64,000 nucleotides of DNA, from contig OY987242.1 of the NCBI GenBank assembly GCA_963920765.1, forward strand, positions 11,310,789-11,374,788, read 5' to 3'. A program made the translations under genes and the position numbers. Positions 26,851 through 39,036 of the stretch are shown here, in pieces. This DNA comes from Ulota crispa. Lineage: Eukaryota; Streptophyta; Bryopsida; Orthotrichales; Orthotrichaceae. The stretch's first letter is position 1; every line of letters begins with the position of its first letter. The notes below the pieces were generated by a model. That model was given only the letters and a program-made list of their open reading frames with translations. It searched no databases and was not told the DNA's origin.

Positions 26851-27631
26851 TTAACCCCTCAGCATCTTGCTAAGAAAATTTAGCACACCTCCAATATGAA
26901 ACCTTCCTCACACTCCCTCATTTTTTAGAAAGTTGAACATGTATTCACACAATCCAAACCGGTCATTCTATACCCAACTATAAATCAAAAGTTTAAGAAT
27001 AATTTGATTTCAAATACAAGTAAATTTTCAAAATCCCCATTGTTGAGGATCTCATATTTGTTAATTTGGGTAGCAATTCACAATATGGATTTTGGACTTT
27101 GATGTGACTTTTTCCCAAAAATAAAATTATCTATATTGGTTGATCCCATGATGAGACCATGTCTAGCTATACTTGATGGAAAAAGAAACTCCTCAAATGG
27201 GAAAAAACTCTAGAGCTTGTGGTCATTCAAAGTAAGTGGATCTAGCTAGCTCACTACTTTAGAGCTACAAAAACCTTGCCCAATAGAGAGGAAAAAAGGG
27301 ACACATCACCAACCTTCTCCCCTATACATGGGAGTGTGGGCTTCCAACCCATCCCATTCAAAACTCCTCCATCAGCAATGCAATGTACAATGCCTATATA
27401 CACTCCCACTAATAGTTTTAATATTAAAAATAGTAAATTCAAATGTTTGGGTGCAAAATCTAGAGGCTTCAAGGAATAAAAAGACAATCCAAAAGTTTTG
27501 TTGAACTTTTGCCTCCATTTGGACTTGAGTGGCAGACTAGAAGTTGAGCATGCAATGCCTTTTTTATCTACTTTTCCACCTCCAAGAACCCCATTTAGCC
27601 ATATTGGGATCTTTGGTCCTTTTGGGGTTAA
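26851..27631 (+). mobile_element. Possible TTAA element, about 780 bp
   Basis: TTAACCCCTCAGCATC at the left and GGTCCTTTTGGGGTTAA at the right are in the correct orientation, but beyond TTAACCCC the ends share little. It could be one diverged element or two solo ends. The - strand open frame 27254-27487 inside it has no recognisable domain. Confidence 0.4.
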
Positions 27632-27924
27632 AACAAATAGTTGCTATATACATCTAATATTTTTTATTCAAATTTTCAGAAACTCTTGTTGAATTAGTTG
27701 GTAATGCTTGAAGTTGAAATTGGAGGTGTTTTGAAAGCATCCCTAGATTGAAATATTCATTATCAATACACTGAATTCTCAAATATACAACATTGTATTT
27801 ATGATGCATTTGAAGTAGGATAGTTTTAGCATTCTTTATGCTCTTCCTTTCGTTGACCAAAACTTATAAATGGTAAGCAAATGAATGCTATTGAGTTAAT
27901 AATAACTAGAAGAAAAAAACATCG
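27632..27924. other. AT-rich spacer; nothing recognised
   Basis: No bounded repeat or coding sequence was seen. Confidence 0.3.
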
Positions 27925-28155
27925 TTAATCCCTAAAGGGCCCTTGGGCTCTAGAGATACGATACCAAATACGGTCTCAACTAATATTCAAAAGTTTGAAT
28001 CAGTTAAAAATTAAGTGTTACAACCATACATATTAAAAGGTTGTATGATGGTGGGTGCATAAAAAATTTGAAAAACCCTCAAAGTAGCTCAAATACATTT
28101 GTACATACGACCGTACATACGGCCACAAAGGGCTTTCGGGCCATTCAGGGGTTAA
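27925..28155. mobile_element. Short TTAA MITE, 231 bp
   Basis: Left end TTAATCCCTAAAGGGCCCTT and right end GGGCCATTCAGGGGTTAA, with TTAA at both limits. A further internal match is AAGGGC...GCCCTT near the ends. Non-coding. Confidence 0.7.
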
Positions 28156-28985
28156 ACAAATGAACCAAAATTGACATGAAATCATACTCATCCAAACTCC
28201 AAAAGGAATTGGAAGATAAGAGACCAAGGGCAAGGTTAATATAAAAGCCAAGGCCTTTACAACTTGGGGTATTTTGAACCAAAATAACTCATATGACCTT
28301 TAAAATACCTTCTAAAACTCTTTCGATAATAAGTACATAAAGAAGATCGTTCTCCTCAAGCCAGCAACAAAGTCAAGGCCACAATTCCAAGCCATGAAAA
28401 TTTCTAAGAAGAAGGAATGAAGCTAGAGACCCACTAAGTTTAGTAAGAGCTGTTGAAATCTTATATCCTTCCTATGATATTCTTTCAACCGATTTTTTGC
28501 TTGGTTTAGTCTTTATTATTAAGCATCAAGTGTTTTTAATCACACGAATTTCTTAATTCTAAATTGACACCAAAATTTTGAAATTCTCTTTTGGAAGGGG
28601 GAAGACACAAAAAGAGAGGGTGAAAAGTTATTGAAAATTTTCTCAAAGGAGGGAGAGGAAAAGGCATAAAAAGTGAGAATAAAAAGTCATAAGAAATCAA
28701 GGAGAGGAAATGTTAAGGAAAGGGAAGGTTAAGAGAAGAACAAGTGGGACAAGACAAATAGTGGAAAGAGAAAAAAAAGACATTTGAGATTACGCATAGC
28801 ATGGGTAAGGCATACTATTTTTATTGAATTAATTGTTGATAATTGAGACCAACAACAAACTTGACCTCCATTCTCTATGAACCCAATTCTTGGAGTTGGG
28901 ATAATAATCAAAACTTATCCTCAAACAACTGAAATGTTTTTTGAAGTTTCAACCTTGTCCAATTGTAAAAACCTTCATGCTGGTG
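28156..28985. other. Spacer with a purine-rich tract
   Basis: At about 28590-28790 the + strand is almost wholly purine (repeated GGGAAG, GAGAGG, AAAGAGAG). No gene was recognised. The purine tract is low-complexity DNA of unknown meaning. Confidence 0.35.
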
Positions 28986-29535
28986 TTAACCCTTAAATGA
29001 TCATAGGGCATAGTATATTTGCTGCCATATAATTGGCATTTGCTACCAATGAGAAGTTTTGATTTGGGATCTCAAAAATAGCTCACTATATCCGTTTTGA
29101 TTTAAGGTAGGAACACTCATAAGCTTCAATGTCCCCATAACCGTCACCTCTAAAATCTTGGAAAATTTGTAGAAATGAATAGATGTAATTACAAGGATGT
29201 ACAACATGTGAACATGAAATCTTGAAAGTGGTTATGGGTGCAATGGCAGTTTGCTATTTAAAAATTCACAACTTATTCTTAGAGTATCCAAATAATACAT
29301 TCAAAAGTGCAAACTCATTTTTTTCTATTCCTAATAGGATCCTATAATTTGCTAGTTGTTTATTAATATAGTCATCATGTTCAAAACACTTAGTTTGACG
29401 TTTATGGGTGCTCCTACCTTATTCCCCAACTTCTTTGTTGATCTCAAATATAGTAAAGGTGTGAATCTATTCTAAATACAAAAAAAGCACCTTGTATTCT
29501 ACTGGTCACAATGTGCTCAGATATTTAGGGGTCAA
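28986..29535 (+). mobile_element. TTAA element split by a TA-family MITE
   Basis: Left end TTAACCCTTAAATGATCATA and right end ATATTTAGGGGTCAA, the outer TTAA of the right end being changed to TCAA. Removing the nested 29103-29421 MITE leaves about 230 bp, the size of the short TTAA MITE at 27925-28155. Confidence 0.6.
29103..29421 (-). mobile_element. MITE of the TA / AGGTAGGAGCACCC family (nested)
   Basis: 319 bp, reverse orientation relative to 2699-3016. Ends are TAAGGTAGGAACACTCATAA and TTTATGGGTGCTCCTACCTTA. The family block AACATGTGAACATGAAATCTT is present in complement. TA stands at each end. Confidence 0.85.
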
Positions 29536-30316
29536 TTTCTTAAAAGTTCAATAAGTGAGGAACAAGGATACATATCTTCATGAGCTCCAAAATTGCTTCA
29601 ATTCCCCTCATTGCCAACTTATATGGGAAATGAGATATATGAGAAATGAGGACAATTTTGTCCCCGTAGGCGATGAAGGGTTAAAAAATCAACGGATAAG
29701 GGGGAAGAATTAGGACCTTCTTGCGCTCCAAAACAACATGGACTCCTATTGTAAAGCGTCCTTAAGAAAGTATAATACATGTCAAGGTTGCTTGTCATAT
29801 ATTAGTACAATACATATGAGAATTACATTGTAACCGTATACTAACCACATACCAATAGCAGGGAAGAGTACAGTGGCTTGGTGGGCGACAATCATATGCA
29901 TTTGAGGTAAGGTGGTACATCCCTACTGTATCCGTAAGGTAGAGGACAGTATTTACACAGCCTCTTTACCTAAGCAAGTAAGCGCCTCATCATTCCTACC
30001 CCATCTGCTCATGATTTTGCTAACCATTTACTATAGAGAAATTCAAAAGGCCCTCCCTCCTCCCTCCCGAAAAAAAACATTTATTGAAGTATTTTGCCAT
30101 ATTACGGGAACGGTACATTTTGTTGGTGGCACATTGTAGTCCGTATATACGTTCCAAGTCAAGGAGGTCATTAGTGTGGATAGGGAAACCCTCTCCATCC
30201 TCTTGTTGCTGAGCCCTGCACTTCCACAATAAAAACAAATTGTACTTAGAATAAGGTTTCAAAATGGCACCCAGATAGATTTTTAGCTCGCTCCACATGT
30301 TTGCTTTTTCTTTGTG
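29536..30316. other. Spacer with a solo TTAA-type right end
   Basis: GTAGGCGATGAAGGGTTAA at about 29667-29685 matches the right terminus of the 37810-50421 element, but no left partner was found. The - strand frame 30020-30298 (92 codons) lies in a less AT-rich patch and has no domain I recognise. Confidence 0.35.
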
Positions 30317-30645
30317 TAAGGTAGGAGGCTCATGAATGGACCATGTAAGGGCTGAAACTCAATTTTGGGGAGGTGAAACTTCTTGAACAAAATTTTGGTA
30401 AATATTCCGTGAAAGACGAGAAGAATTGACACCTAATTTAGATTGTTTCATATTTTTTGGAGCTTTGTAGAATTAGTTATAAAATTTGAAATGAAAAGAC
30501 CATAGGGCTCTAAAACGGTTCACCTCCTCAAATGTACTCTATTTATACATTTTTGAAACTTATGAAAAACAACAGGTATACATGAAATACATTTGAGAAG
30601 GTAGACGATTTTAGAGCCTAAGTTGAATATGAGCCTCCTACCTTA
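30317..30645. mobile_element. TA-family MITE, variant with AGGTAGGAGGCTCAT ends
   Basis: Inverted ends TAAGGTAGGAGGCTCAT and ATGAGCCTCCTACCTTA, 329 bp. The outermost 12 bases match the AGGTAGGAGCACCC family, but the interior is different: GTTTCATATTTTTTGGAGC and a second internal inverted pair around ATGTATTTCATGTATACC. It looks like a subfamily sharing only the termini. Confidence 0.7.
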
Positions 30646-31109
30646 TTATAAACACAAGTATATCTTGCTAGCACTTTCTTGTGTATTATAAATATGAGTA
30701 TGTTCTGCTCCCTTCTCCTCCCTTTTTCTCTCCCTGCCCTCAAAATTCTGGTAACTTTTCATCCTCCTTTTCCATGTTATTTTGTATCTATCCTCCAGTC
30801 CTCCCTATCTAACATGAGATTTTTGGTGATAATAGATAATTTTGAATTTCCAATGATGAGAAGACAACCCACGCTTTATAACACAGATAGATGGTGTTAC
30901 TCCGGGTGTCACCCAATGACATGTGTGCGCTTTTTGCAAGTTTAAGAAAAGATTGTAATTGTGACTTGTGACTGACTCATGTGAAGTGTATTGTGATTTA
31001 TTGAAGAAAAAAAGCGTTTATGTTGAAATCGTTTGTTGGTACAAACAAAGAAACGTTCTGTATACAAATGATCAAATGCTTAGTTGGCAAGGTCGGTTAT
31101 ATCCAGGCT
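30646..31109. other. Spacer; no gene recognised
   Basis: Open frames + 30679-30945 and + 30968-31192 show no known domain. No bounded repeat was found here. Confidence 0.35.
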
Positions 31110-31645
31110 TTAATCCCTCAATCAACCATTTTTTGGTAGCTGCCCTTTTTTGCAGGCTGCCTGAAATGCAAAAAGATTTTTTGAAAAAGTAAAGAATACT
31201 TTCAAAAAGGAAAACAAGTTTACTTTTAATTTGAAATCATGTCAATCCATATTAAAGTTCACCAAGGGGAATTTTTCAAAGACAAACACTTCAACATTTG
31301 CTAGTGTTATCACATTTATTATTTTGGAAAACTAATGATGTTTTCTCCTTTAAAAATATTGTATTTTTGAATCATGTAACAAAATGTCTGTTTTTAACCA
31401 ATCATACCAAATTTTAAATTGTATAAATAAAATTTGCAATTTCAATGAATATTTAATGATAAATGCTTCTAAATTTGTTGAATAAGAATCCAAAACCTTT
31501 TTTTGAATGTTTGACCATATGAGTAATTACTAAACATCATGATTCTTATTTTCTCTTTTGAAACAAATTTCATCAAAGTTACAAAAATATCATTCTATGA
31601 GGCATCTATATTTTGCCCTCACATCTTTGGGCGTTTAGGGGTTAA
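31110..31645 (+). mobile_element. TTAA element, 536 bp
   Basis: Left end TTAATCCCTCAATCAACCAT and right end TTTGGGCGTTTAGGGGTTAA, TTAA at both limits. Its left interior (TTTGGTAGCTGCC, then a GCAGGCTGCC hairpin) matches the element at 21132. Non-coding. Confidence 0.65.
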
Positions 31646-31992
31646 GAAAGAGCCACATTCACATGCAGATTTTTCACAAACACAGTATTTATGTTGGATA
31701 TGTGTTATTTTTGTTGAGGTATTTTCCTTGTGTGTGGCTAATTTGAGAGACTCAAACTTTACTTCATCATCAATAGAAAAAAATGATTAAATTGGAATTT
31801 GATTCAAAATTTATCAAGTACCCGTATAAGGCTTAAAATAGACGTATGTCACATTTAAATGAATATGGACCATTTGAAGTTCATAAATGATCCTTTAGAA
31901 ATTGTTTTGGGAAAACGTTTTGGTTTGCAAAACATGGGAAAAATATATGTAAACTGTCAAGAAATCTTTAAGGCTTGGGAAAGTCCCTAGTT

Positions 31993-32268
31993 CATAACAT
32001 TCAGTAGCATGAAGAGAGGCTGCCTTTCCCTCTCTTCAAGTATCATCCACAGACTTCATTCTGACCAAAAAAAGAAGTTTTTTTTTTTTTTTAAACTTTT
32101 TTCTGACATGGCCCCCACATTGACGTATGTGCACTAAACTAAGCCTCTTTTTCATAAACTCTTTGACAAATTCAACCAAGTGTCCCCATAGCTAAAGATG
32201 GATGTGGAATATTCCACACCATTTCATTGGGAGGGAGGCGCTGGCTGGTAGTGCTACTGAACGTTATG
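31993..32268 (+). mobile_element. CATAACATTCAGTAGC MITE, copy 3
   Basis: 276 bp with ends CATAACATTCAGTAGC and GCTACTGAACGTTATG, and all family blocks including GTGGAATATTCCACACC. Its variable tract is a T-run. TT lies outside both ends. Confidence 0.87.
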
Positions 32269-34401
32269 TTATATGATTAATGCGTCATAAGCACATTTGT
32301 ATATGTACATATATGAATTGGTTCCATTTTGCATGACAAATTGAAGCCCTTTCAAGTTTTTTTTCTAGCACATTTTTTAAATAAATGCCATATTTCATTA
32401 AATCTAGACTACTCATGTATCTTTGGACTTGTTTACAAAACATAAGGAGATCTCTCAATGTCAAGGGACATAGGTCTTTAGATGTTTTGTATACAGCTCT
32501 TTAAACAATATCAACTTCCTGTTTATTTATATGAATTTATCTTTGAAAAAAATTTAATAGTCGTCGTACTTCTCCTAAGCTAATTTACAACTTAAAATGT
32601 ATTCTTGTATTTCTGACATGTATTGTCCATTTAAAAACAATTCAACTACTTCATTTTAATACAAAAAATGCATGGTTCTTTGGTTACAAATACAGAATAC
32701 AACAAAATATGTGGACGTACTTTGATAATTTGAAGTTGGTGTTTTTATTAATACAATTAAATAATCCTTGAAAACCAAAGTAACACATAGGTTTGTTACT
32801 TATATACACACCAGATTTTAACATCTAATTCCATATAATTATATGAGAATTAAAATATACAATTTTTTCTTTCATTGAAACAAGTATCATTCTATGTGTG
32901 TATTTGCAATCTGACATGTTTTAGTACTTCGAGTTTCTTATCTTATCTTTGTACTAATTTTTTTGGTAATATGTTCACTTGTGATCAATTTCTAATTTGG
33001 TATTCTAACCAACATCTAAAGGTTCAATTAGAACAACCATAATCAGCGTCTAGTAGTTGTTTTTGTACCTATAAAAGTTTTTTAAAATTTTTGTAATTTT
33101 ATTATCGTCTTAATAATAAATAAAAAATCATAATTAAAATTTAAAAAATAGGGTTTGCTCTTTGGACATAGCATTTTGAGGGTTTAAATATACAGTTTTT
33201 TCTTTAAAGATGAAGTCATTCATAACAAAATATATCAAAAAAACAAAGATTAACTATTATTTGCAACTTTCATTTCATTTCTTCACCAATTAGTACTATG
33301 CCCTTGTATTATACCAAGGGCAATTTCATGCACTACGCGACCGCTAGACAATGCTCAAATGGAGACAATGTCTATGGAACAATAACCGTTTTTTATATTT
33401 TGTTTTAAGTGCAAGTACTCCAAGTTTGGATGAATTTTCATCTTAAGGATAAAGTTTTTGTTTTAGGGAGTTTATATTTCTTGATAACTTGATCAATTTT
33501 AGCTATGGAATGTGACAAGCAATAACATTACTATACAAAATACTATAACAACATTGAAAATTGCATCTTAATTCTAAAAAAGACATATAATATACTTTTA
33601 AAAAGGTATTATGGAGATGTTTCCAACAGCATTCCATACATCCCAATTGTATAAAATTCCACTTCTTGAACTTTTTTAAAGACTTGATGACAACACATTG
33701 TAGATAGCAACATTTTTTTTTATTTTTTTAATAACAAGGCAATCCCAATCCTTCACTTGTTTCTTCCCTACTCACATGGAAGATATTGGTAACAAATCCG
33801 ATTACCAATGAAAGATTATCCCTTCACATGTATTACAAACATCCATATTTGTAAAACAAAATCTAGCACACTTGAGTCTAAGTTATGGGCTTTAATAGGT
33901 CCCTTTCACCTACTAAAAAATAAACTATAAAATAAACTTGTAGTCTTTAGTGCAGAACCTCCAAAATCCAAAGGCCAAATAATCCTTGAAAGAGATTCTT
34001 TACCAACTCAAATAAACATCTTAGTCCTTTGCCAAATTTGTTGGCACGTGGAAGTCTATTCTACAAGATTACACCAATAAATCAAAGGGCGACATGAGTT
34101 GCCCACATCAAGGTTGTTTTTTTAATGTTTTTGCTGGTCACTGTAACACACCGAAAAGTGCAAGCAAGTAAGGAAAAATTGGACAAAATCAACGATGTAT
34201 GTGCATTCATTTATAAAATTTATTAATATCAATAATTTTCATCCAAATTTTGACAAACCTAGTGTTTTGTTTGGGGAGTAATTTGGCAATTTCATTCATT
34301 TTTCCACCCAAGTTGTTTAGGATTATGATAGCCATTGTCAAATTGAGGTAAGATTTACGTGAACCTTAGCCAGAAAAAAGAACTCTGGCCTATATGGTCA
34401 T
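32269..34401. other. Long AT-rich stretch; nothing recognised
   Basis: About 2.1 kb without a long open frame, gene-like composition or repeat with definable ends. It may be decayed transposon DNA. Confidence 0.4.
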
Positions 34402-35301
34402 GTAACCCCTAAATGCCTAAGGTATCCAATTTGGGTGTCCAAGAAACTTTGAGACCTTGTTGAAGGCAAAGATCTTGATTGTTTTTTATATTTTTTTAGG
34501 AGAAGTTGCAGTCTAAAGTTAGCTTCAATGTCCACTTTGAATTTCCTCCATGTCACATTTCAAATTTTTTTGTGGAAGCTAAACTACAAGCATGTCTCTT
34601 GTGCATCAAAAAAGTGTGATGAATAGCGTCATTAAAGAGCTTATGACAAGCTGCCACATTAAAAAAACAAACAACAAGTTAAGAATAAAGTAAAGATTTC
34701 CCTTAAGCACTCCCTTGCATAATGAGGGCCCTTTTACTTAAATTTCATCATCTAACAAAATCTAAATGTGTTTCTGCACTAATTTCACTTGGAATGTTTT
34801 TGTTATACAAATTAGAATTCATTCACCATTGAAAATCTTTCATTCAAAATGACTTTTGATTGATAACTGGAGCTAAACATTTTCTTTAAATTAGGTGGTA
34901 GCTCTTTGATAGTTGCATTGCAGGTTCATTTGTGAAATTATTATCATGGTTTTGGAAGGGGAGTTATTAGTTTTGAAATTACATCAACAAACACTAAATC
35001 ATCATAAGTGGTGGTTTCCCAATTTTTGTACTCAAAATTTACCAATTTGCACAACAATTTTAAAGCATCTCAAAAAAAACAAAAAAATTGTACTCATCCA
35101 CATTCAATCACAAATATCTTAACTTTTGTGTGACTTTTTTAGAATATTTTTTTGGCAACACCATCTAGAAGCCTTGAAGTTCAAGATCACTCTATTACAA
35201 TATTTTGTCAATGTTTAAAAATGATTTGACAACTACAATTCAAAAACTTCCAAAAGGCCTTCTTGAATTGAGAAAAGTACCCTCATGCATTTAGGGGAAA
35301 A
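34402..35301 (+). mobile_element. Probable TTAA element, about 900 bp
   Basis: The left end GTAACCCCTAAATGCCTAAG and right end CCTCATGCATTTAGGGGAAAA are inverse over CCCCTAAATGC. The bounding tetranucleotide is changed at both sides (GTAA and AAAA for TTAA), so it looks old. Interior AT-rich, non-coding. Confidence 0.55.
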
Positions 35302-35412
35302 AGAGGATAAGTTCCTTGTAAAATTTTATTGCAATTACTCATTAAAGTATGCAAGATAAGTGGAAGCAAATGGCAAGCTCTTGATTTACAATTGCGGTGA
35401 TTTTGGTTCTAT

Positions 35413-35819
35413 TAAGGTAGAAGCACCCAATTGGGACACCAATTGTTTAGCAACATCTAAAATTAAACCTAAAAGTAAGCACTTTTGCACCCAAACAAGA
35501 CATGAATGCACCCAAATCAAACACGCAAGTTGACATAGGGGAATAGAAATTGTGTAAGTGGCCATTTATGATTGAGTGTGACATGGTTTTTTTGTTGTCA
35601 CTTTTCCAAGGATCTAGTGTTCACAATAAGTCAATCTAAAGAATTACCTTCAACAATTCATAATTTATTCATATGATCTCAAAATATTCTGAAAACAATT
35701 TGCTTAAATCTGCACCCATTTGCACCCATTTCTTAACAAGCACATGCCATTATATTCTCAAAAGACCCTCCAAATTACCACATCTGAGGTAAGTGTCGCA
35801 TTTGGATGCTACTACCTTA
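35413..35819. mobile_element. Diverged TA-family MITE
   Basis: Left end TAAGGTAGAAGCACCCAATT and right end GGATGCTACTACCTTA. About 20 of 25 terminal bases are complementary. The interior differs from the main family. Its right end coincides with the start of the GC-richer block at 35820. Confidence 0.5.
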
Positions 35820-36223
35820 CGCACAGGCTGCCTGCTGCAGATGATGGTGCCTTGATCCTGGCTGTGCAGGCCATGGCTGATGGCCTCTTTTTTATCCCTA
35901 GTATTCTAATCATTTTTAAGATACAAACTACAAGTATCCTTGAAAGGAACCTTTATGCACGGGTACAAAGTACCTATGCAGTAGACAATAAGATCCTACT
36001 TGAGAGAGAGTGAAAAAAATAGCAAAAAAAGAGCAAAAAAACTGAAGAAGATATGGACACTGAACTGACTGAAGGTGCTGGCTTCTTTGGATTCATGAGT
36101 AACAATAACCTCCCGAGCAAGACAAATCGGGTTGCCCACCAGGTTCAAATGCGCAACAACCAGTCTGACATTGATGCCGGGGCCACACAGGCACAAAACC
36201 GGCGGTTTGAAACAGATGAAGAG
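35820..36223 (+). other. GC-richer coding-like island between two TA-family MITEs
   Basis: Two coding-looking patches lie here. 35823-35890 reads LPAADDGALILAVQAMADG in one frame. 36053-36226 is an ATG frame of 57 codons (starts MDTELTEGAGFFGFM, then KTNRVAHQVQMRNNQSD) whose stop is supplied by the first TAA of the next MITE. Composition is unlike the AT-rich surroundings. I recognise no family. It may be a captured or broken host gene fragment; an expressed exon cannot be excluded. Confidence 0.4.
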
Positions 36224-36534
36224 TAAGGAGCACCCATAAAAGTCAAACTAAGGGTTTTGAATATTATGGTTATTAATAAACAATTAGTAAATTATAAAAT
36301 CATATTAGGAATTTAAAAAAATGAGTTTGCACATTCAAATGTATTATTTGATACTGTGAGAATAAGTTGTGAAATTTTAAAAAGCAAACTACCATTGCAT
36401 GCATAACCAACACTAAGGTTTCATGTTTACAGTTGTACATCCTTGTCATTACATCTATTCACTTCCATAGATTTTCCAAGATTTCAGAGGTGATTGTTAT
36501 GGGGAAACTGACGCTTATGAGTGTTCCTACCTTA
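36224..36534 (+). mobile_element. MITE of the TA / AGGTAGGAGCACCC family
   Basis: 311 bp. The left end TAAGGAGCACCCATAA lacks five bases of the family terminus (TAAGGTAGGAGCACCC). The right end CTTATGAGTGTTCCTACCTTA is complete. The interior matches 2699-3016 and 54646-54964 closely. Confidence 0.82.
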
Positions 36535-36901
36535 ACTTATGTTTTTGGAATACTGGGAGATAAATATTTTTCCTTCTTTTCATCTATTATTCACCCAAAG
36601 ATAACCTCTTCACCATTCTAAGGCAGGAGGTTTGAGATGCCGGTTTGTGAACTCTCAAAAGTGACATTTTTGAACAAACCAGAAAAGTGGGCCCTCTGAA
36701 AGTCAAAGAATCAGCTTTTCCAGATACCAATAACTCCGCTCCCTCTGCTACTTGTTTTTTACAAAACACCGGTTTCTAACGCCTATTCTAGCCTATGTGG
36801 CCCAGCCTTGAAGGAAACTCATAGGTGGTCCCCACTATGTCTCAAATATAAGCCCCATTTGATTCCCAAATTCTCAGAGTCTCAAAAATGTGATCAACGC
36901 C
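36535..36901. other. Spacer; nothing recognised
   Basis: Open frames + 36433-36621 and - 36587-36769 run partly into repeats and have no known domain. Confidence 0.3.
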
Positions 36902-37813
36902 TTAACCCTTTAAGGACCACACCCATTTTCGGAAACCCACTAAAAACAAGGGTGACAAAATGAGATGTGCAATTGAATCAAATATGGACCTAATTTGAAC
37001 AATCCAACCATACAAATGTGAAGGGCACGTTGTTTGCTATAAAGTATCAAAATTTCAGCTAGATCTATCGTTGGAGGTTTAATATTATAATGATTGAGTG
37101 GGCCGTATGTGGAGAATCTCTAGTTTTTCATGCTTGTGTGGTTTTGGATGTTAACACTTCATGCAAGCTCGATTGAGAAGAGCCTTACATTTCTAAAAAG
37201 TAGGGTTTCCCACCTTTCCAATAAGACTAGTTTCACACAAAATAGACAAAAATAGCAATCACAAAGTTTAGCTAAGTGGACAAAAAGGGTAAAAAATCCC
37301 ACTTTATTTGCTACCCTAAAACAGTTCTACAAGAAACTTGATAATTGTTATGAAAAATCTAATTGGTGAAAACAATCAAAAATTGGCCTTAAATGTAGGA
37401 TGACTAATTTTAAAGATGAAATGACAACACCATTTCAGTAGATTTTTAAACACTACAATTATACTGCTACCATATAGAGAAACAATACAAGCGTATTTCT
37501 TAAGCAATATGAATTTTTTTAGGATTGTGCAATTGAAACTTGACATTCCTTTTGCACATTTGATGTATTGTGTTGTTTCTTTGATCCATCTTTGACAAAA
37601 AATGGATACATATTTGAGGCCATGTTGTATGAACACCATTATTTGTCAACTCGGATACCCAATTCCATTGTTATTTTTTTAGATGGATGCAAATTTTTTG
37701 TGATCACAAGCATTCTTCAAGACCAATTTCCAAATTGTTGAGTAATTTTGATATGTAGGCCAAAAACTACTCCCAGCAATCAAAATATGGTCACGTGGTC
37801 CTTAAAGGGTTAA
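36902..37813 (-). mobile_element. TTAA element, 912 bp, uninterrupted relative of 18653-19843
   Basis: Ends TTAACCCTTTAAGGACCAC and GTGGTCCTTAAAGGGTTAA are perfect inverse repeats with TTAA at both limits. This is the strongest terminal match in the window. It is the reverse-orientation sibling of 18653-19843 and shows that locus without its nested MITE. Its right TTAA (37810-37813) is also the left TTAA of the next element. Confidence 0.9.
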
Positions 37814-38103
37814 CCCCTCATCGCCTAAGGGAACTAAAAGTGTCTTCTCATAGTCTAAGAGTTCAACTTGTTTTGCATATATTGTCCAAATCCAATAAAA
37901 CTTGTTGGTAAAGTTGCGCATTCTAGTATAATTTCTATGGTAAAGGTTTCAGATCAATCTAAGACATATTGAGTTTGTGAAAGCCATTCAAAGTTCATAG
38001 GGTCAAGTTGAGTTCACCACACAACATTGTGAAGGCTGCAACTTTTGAGGCTTGTATCTTTTTCATCAAACATTTTTTTCAATAAAATTTATTTGGTATT
38101 GTT

Positions 38104-38388
38104 TGTGGTGAGCTAGCTCTGAGAGTGCTGATGCTAAGGGTACAAGAGAATTTGACAAGGTGCTAGGGTTTGGCCTTGGGTAGTAATCCTAAGAGATTGC
38201 AGTAACGCATAAGGAGACTATATATTAAGGTGCAGTTCGAAAGGGCAGTCTTCGATAGTTAAGCTCTGTCTACTATCTCTTCTAACTACTACTTCAGCTG
38301 AAGGCTGGAAGCTGGAAAGGTTCCACGAGGTTCCACAAGAATTGAAGGTTCCACCAAGAGAACAACTCTGGGCACCAAGCCCATCACA
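38104..38388 (-). repeat. 3' LTR of the outer Ty3 element
   Basis: 285 bp. On the - strand it begins TGTGATGGGCTTGGTG and ends CTCACCACA. It pairs with 49461-49745 along its whole length. Target copy TTGTT lies just outside. Confidence 0.92.
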
Positions 38389-38401
38389 ATACTCCCCCAC
38401 T

Positions 38402-38860
38402 TTAATGGTGTGGCAAGGCACGACGGAAGTCTAGAGGGAGGTCACCGGTATTGTTGCGAAAGGGTGCGGAGTATGACTCCCATTGATCAAGAGCGGCTGT
38501 GTCTTGCAAATTGTTGACAGGCTCCCAAGTGGACAGAGCATAAGCGGACCATTTTACTTCAAAGTATTTCCTGCGGCCGCGTTTGCGCCGGCGCCACTGC
38601 TTGGCAAGGATGTCGTCAACATGGAACTTGTCATGACCGTCCACTTGGATTGGCGAAGGTTGAGCGTCATCAACAATTTGGTTGGGAAGCGGGTTAGTGG
38701 CGGCAAGGAGCAGCCGATCAATGTGAAACACGTTATGCGGGTTGGTAGTGGTATCTAGGCGGAGTGAGTGTTCGCTCACAAGCTCCGTCACTGTATATTT
38801 AGCAGCTTTCCAGTCCAATTTTTTGTTCTCCCTACTTGTAGAAATTGCCACCTCAAACAA
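38402..38860 (-). pseudogene. Integrase C-terminus with chromodomain of the outer Ty3 element (fossil)
   Basis: A chromodomain-like motif order is visible (VDDILAKQWRRRKRGRRKY, VKWSAY, STWEPVNNL), as in the C-terminal domain that chromoviruses use to bind histone marks. Part of a decayed pol region; not a functional gene in this copy. Confidence 0.8.
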
Positions 38861-39036
38861 AGCCAGATCTTATCACCGACTCAGTAGCGTGTGGCCTCCC
38901 TACAATGTCAATTTGCTTGATGCTCCTGCTCCTGCTGGGCCTCTGCCATCGCCGCTTGTGCTAGTTCCACAGCTTTACTAAGTTTGCCTACAATGGCTTC
39001 AGCCTTCTTGTGTTTAGTCTTGGCATGCCAATTCAT

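Noticed and set aside
30020-30298. 92-codon - strand frame
   Set aside because: No domain, no start context and no splice partners. Left as an unexplained frame within a spacer.
38742-38981. + strand open frames across the retroelement nest (also 39845-40129, 48735-49087 and 49107-49330)
   Set aside because: They lie antisense to recognisable gag and pol regions and are shadows.
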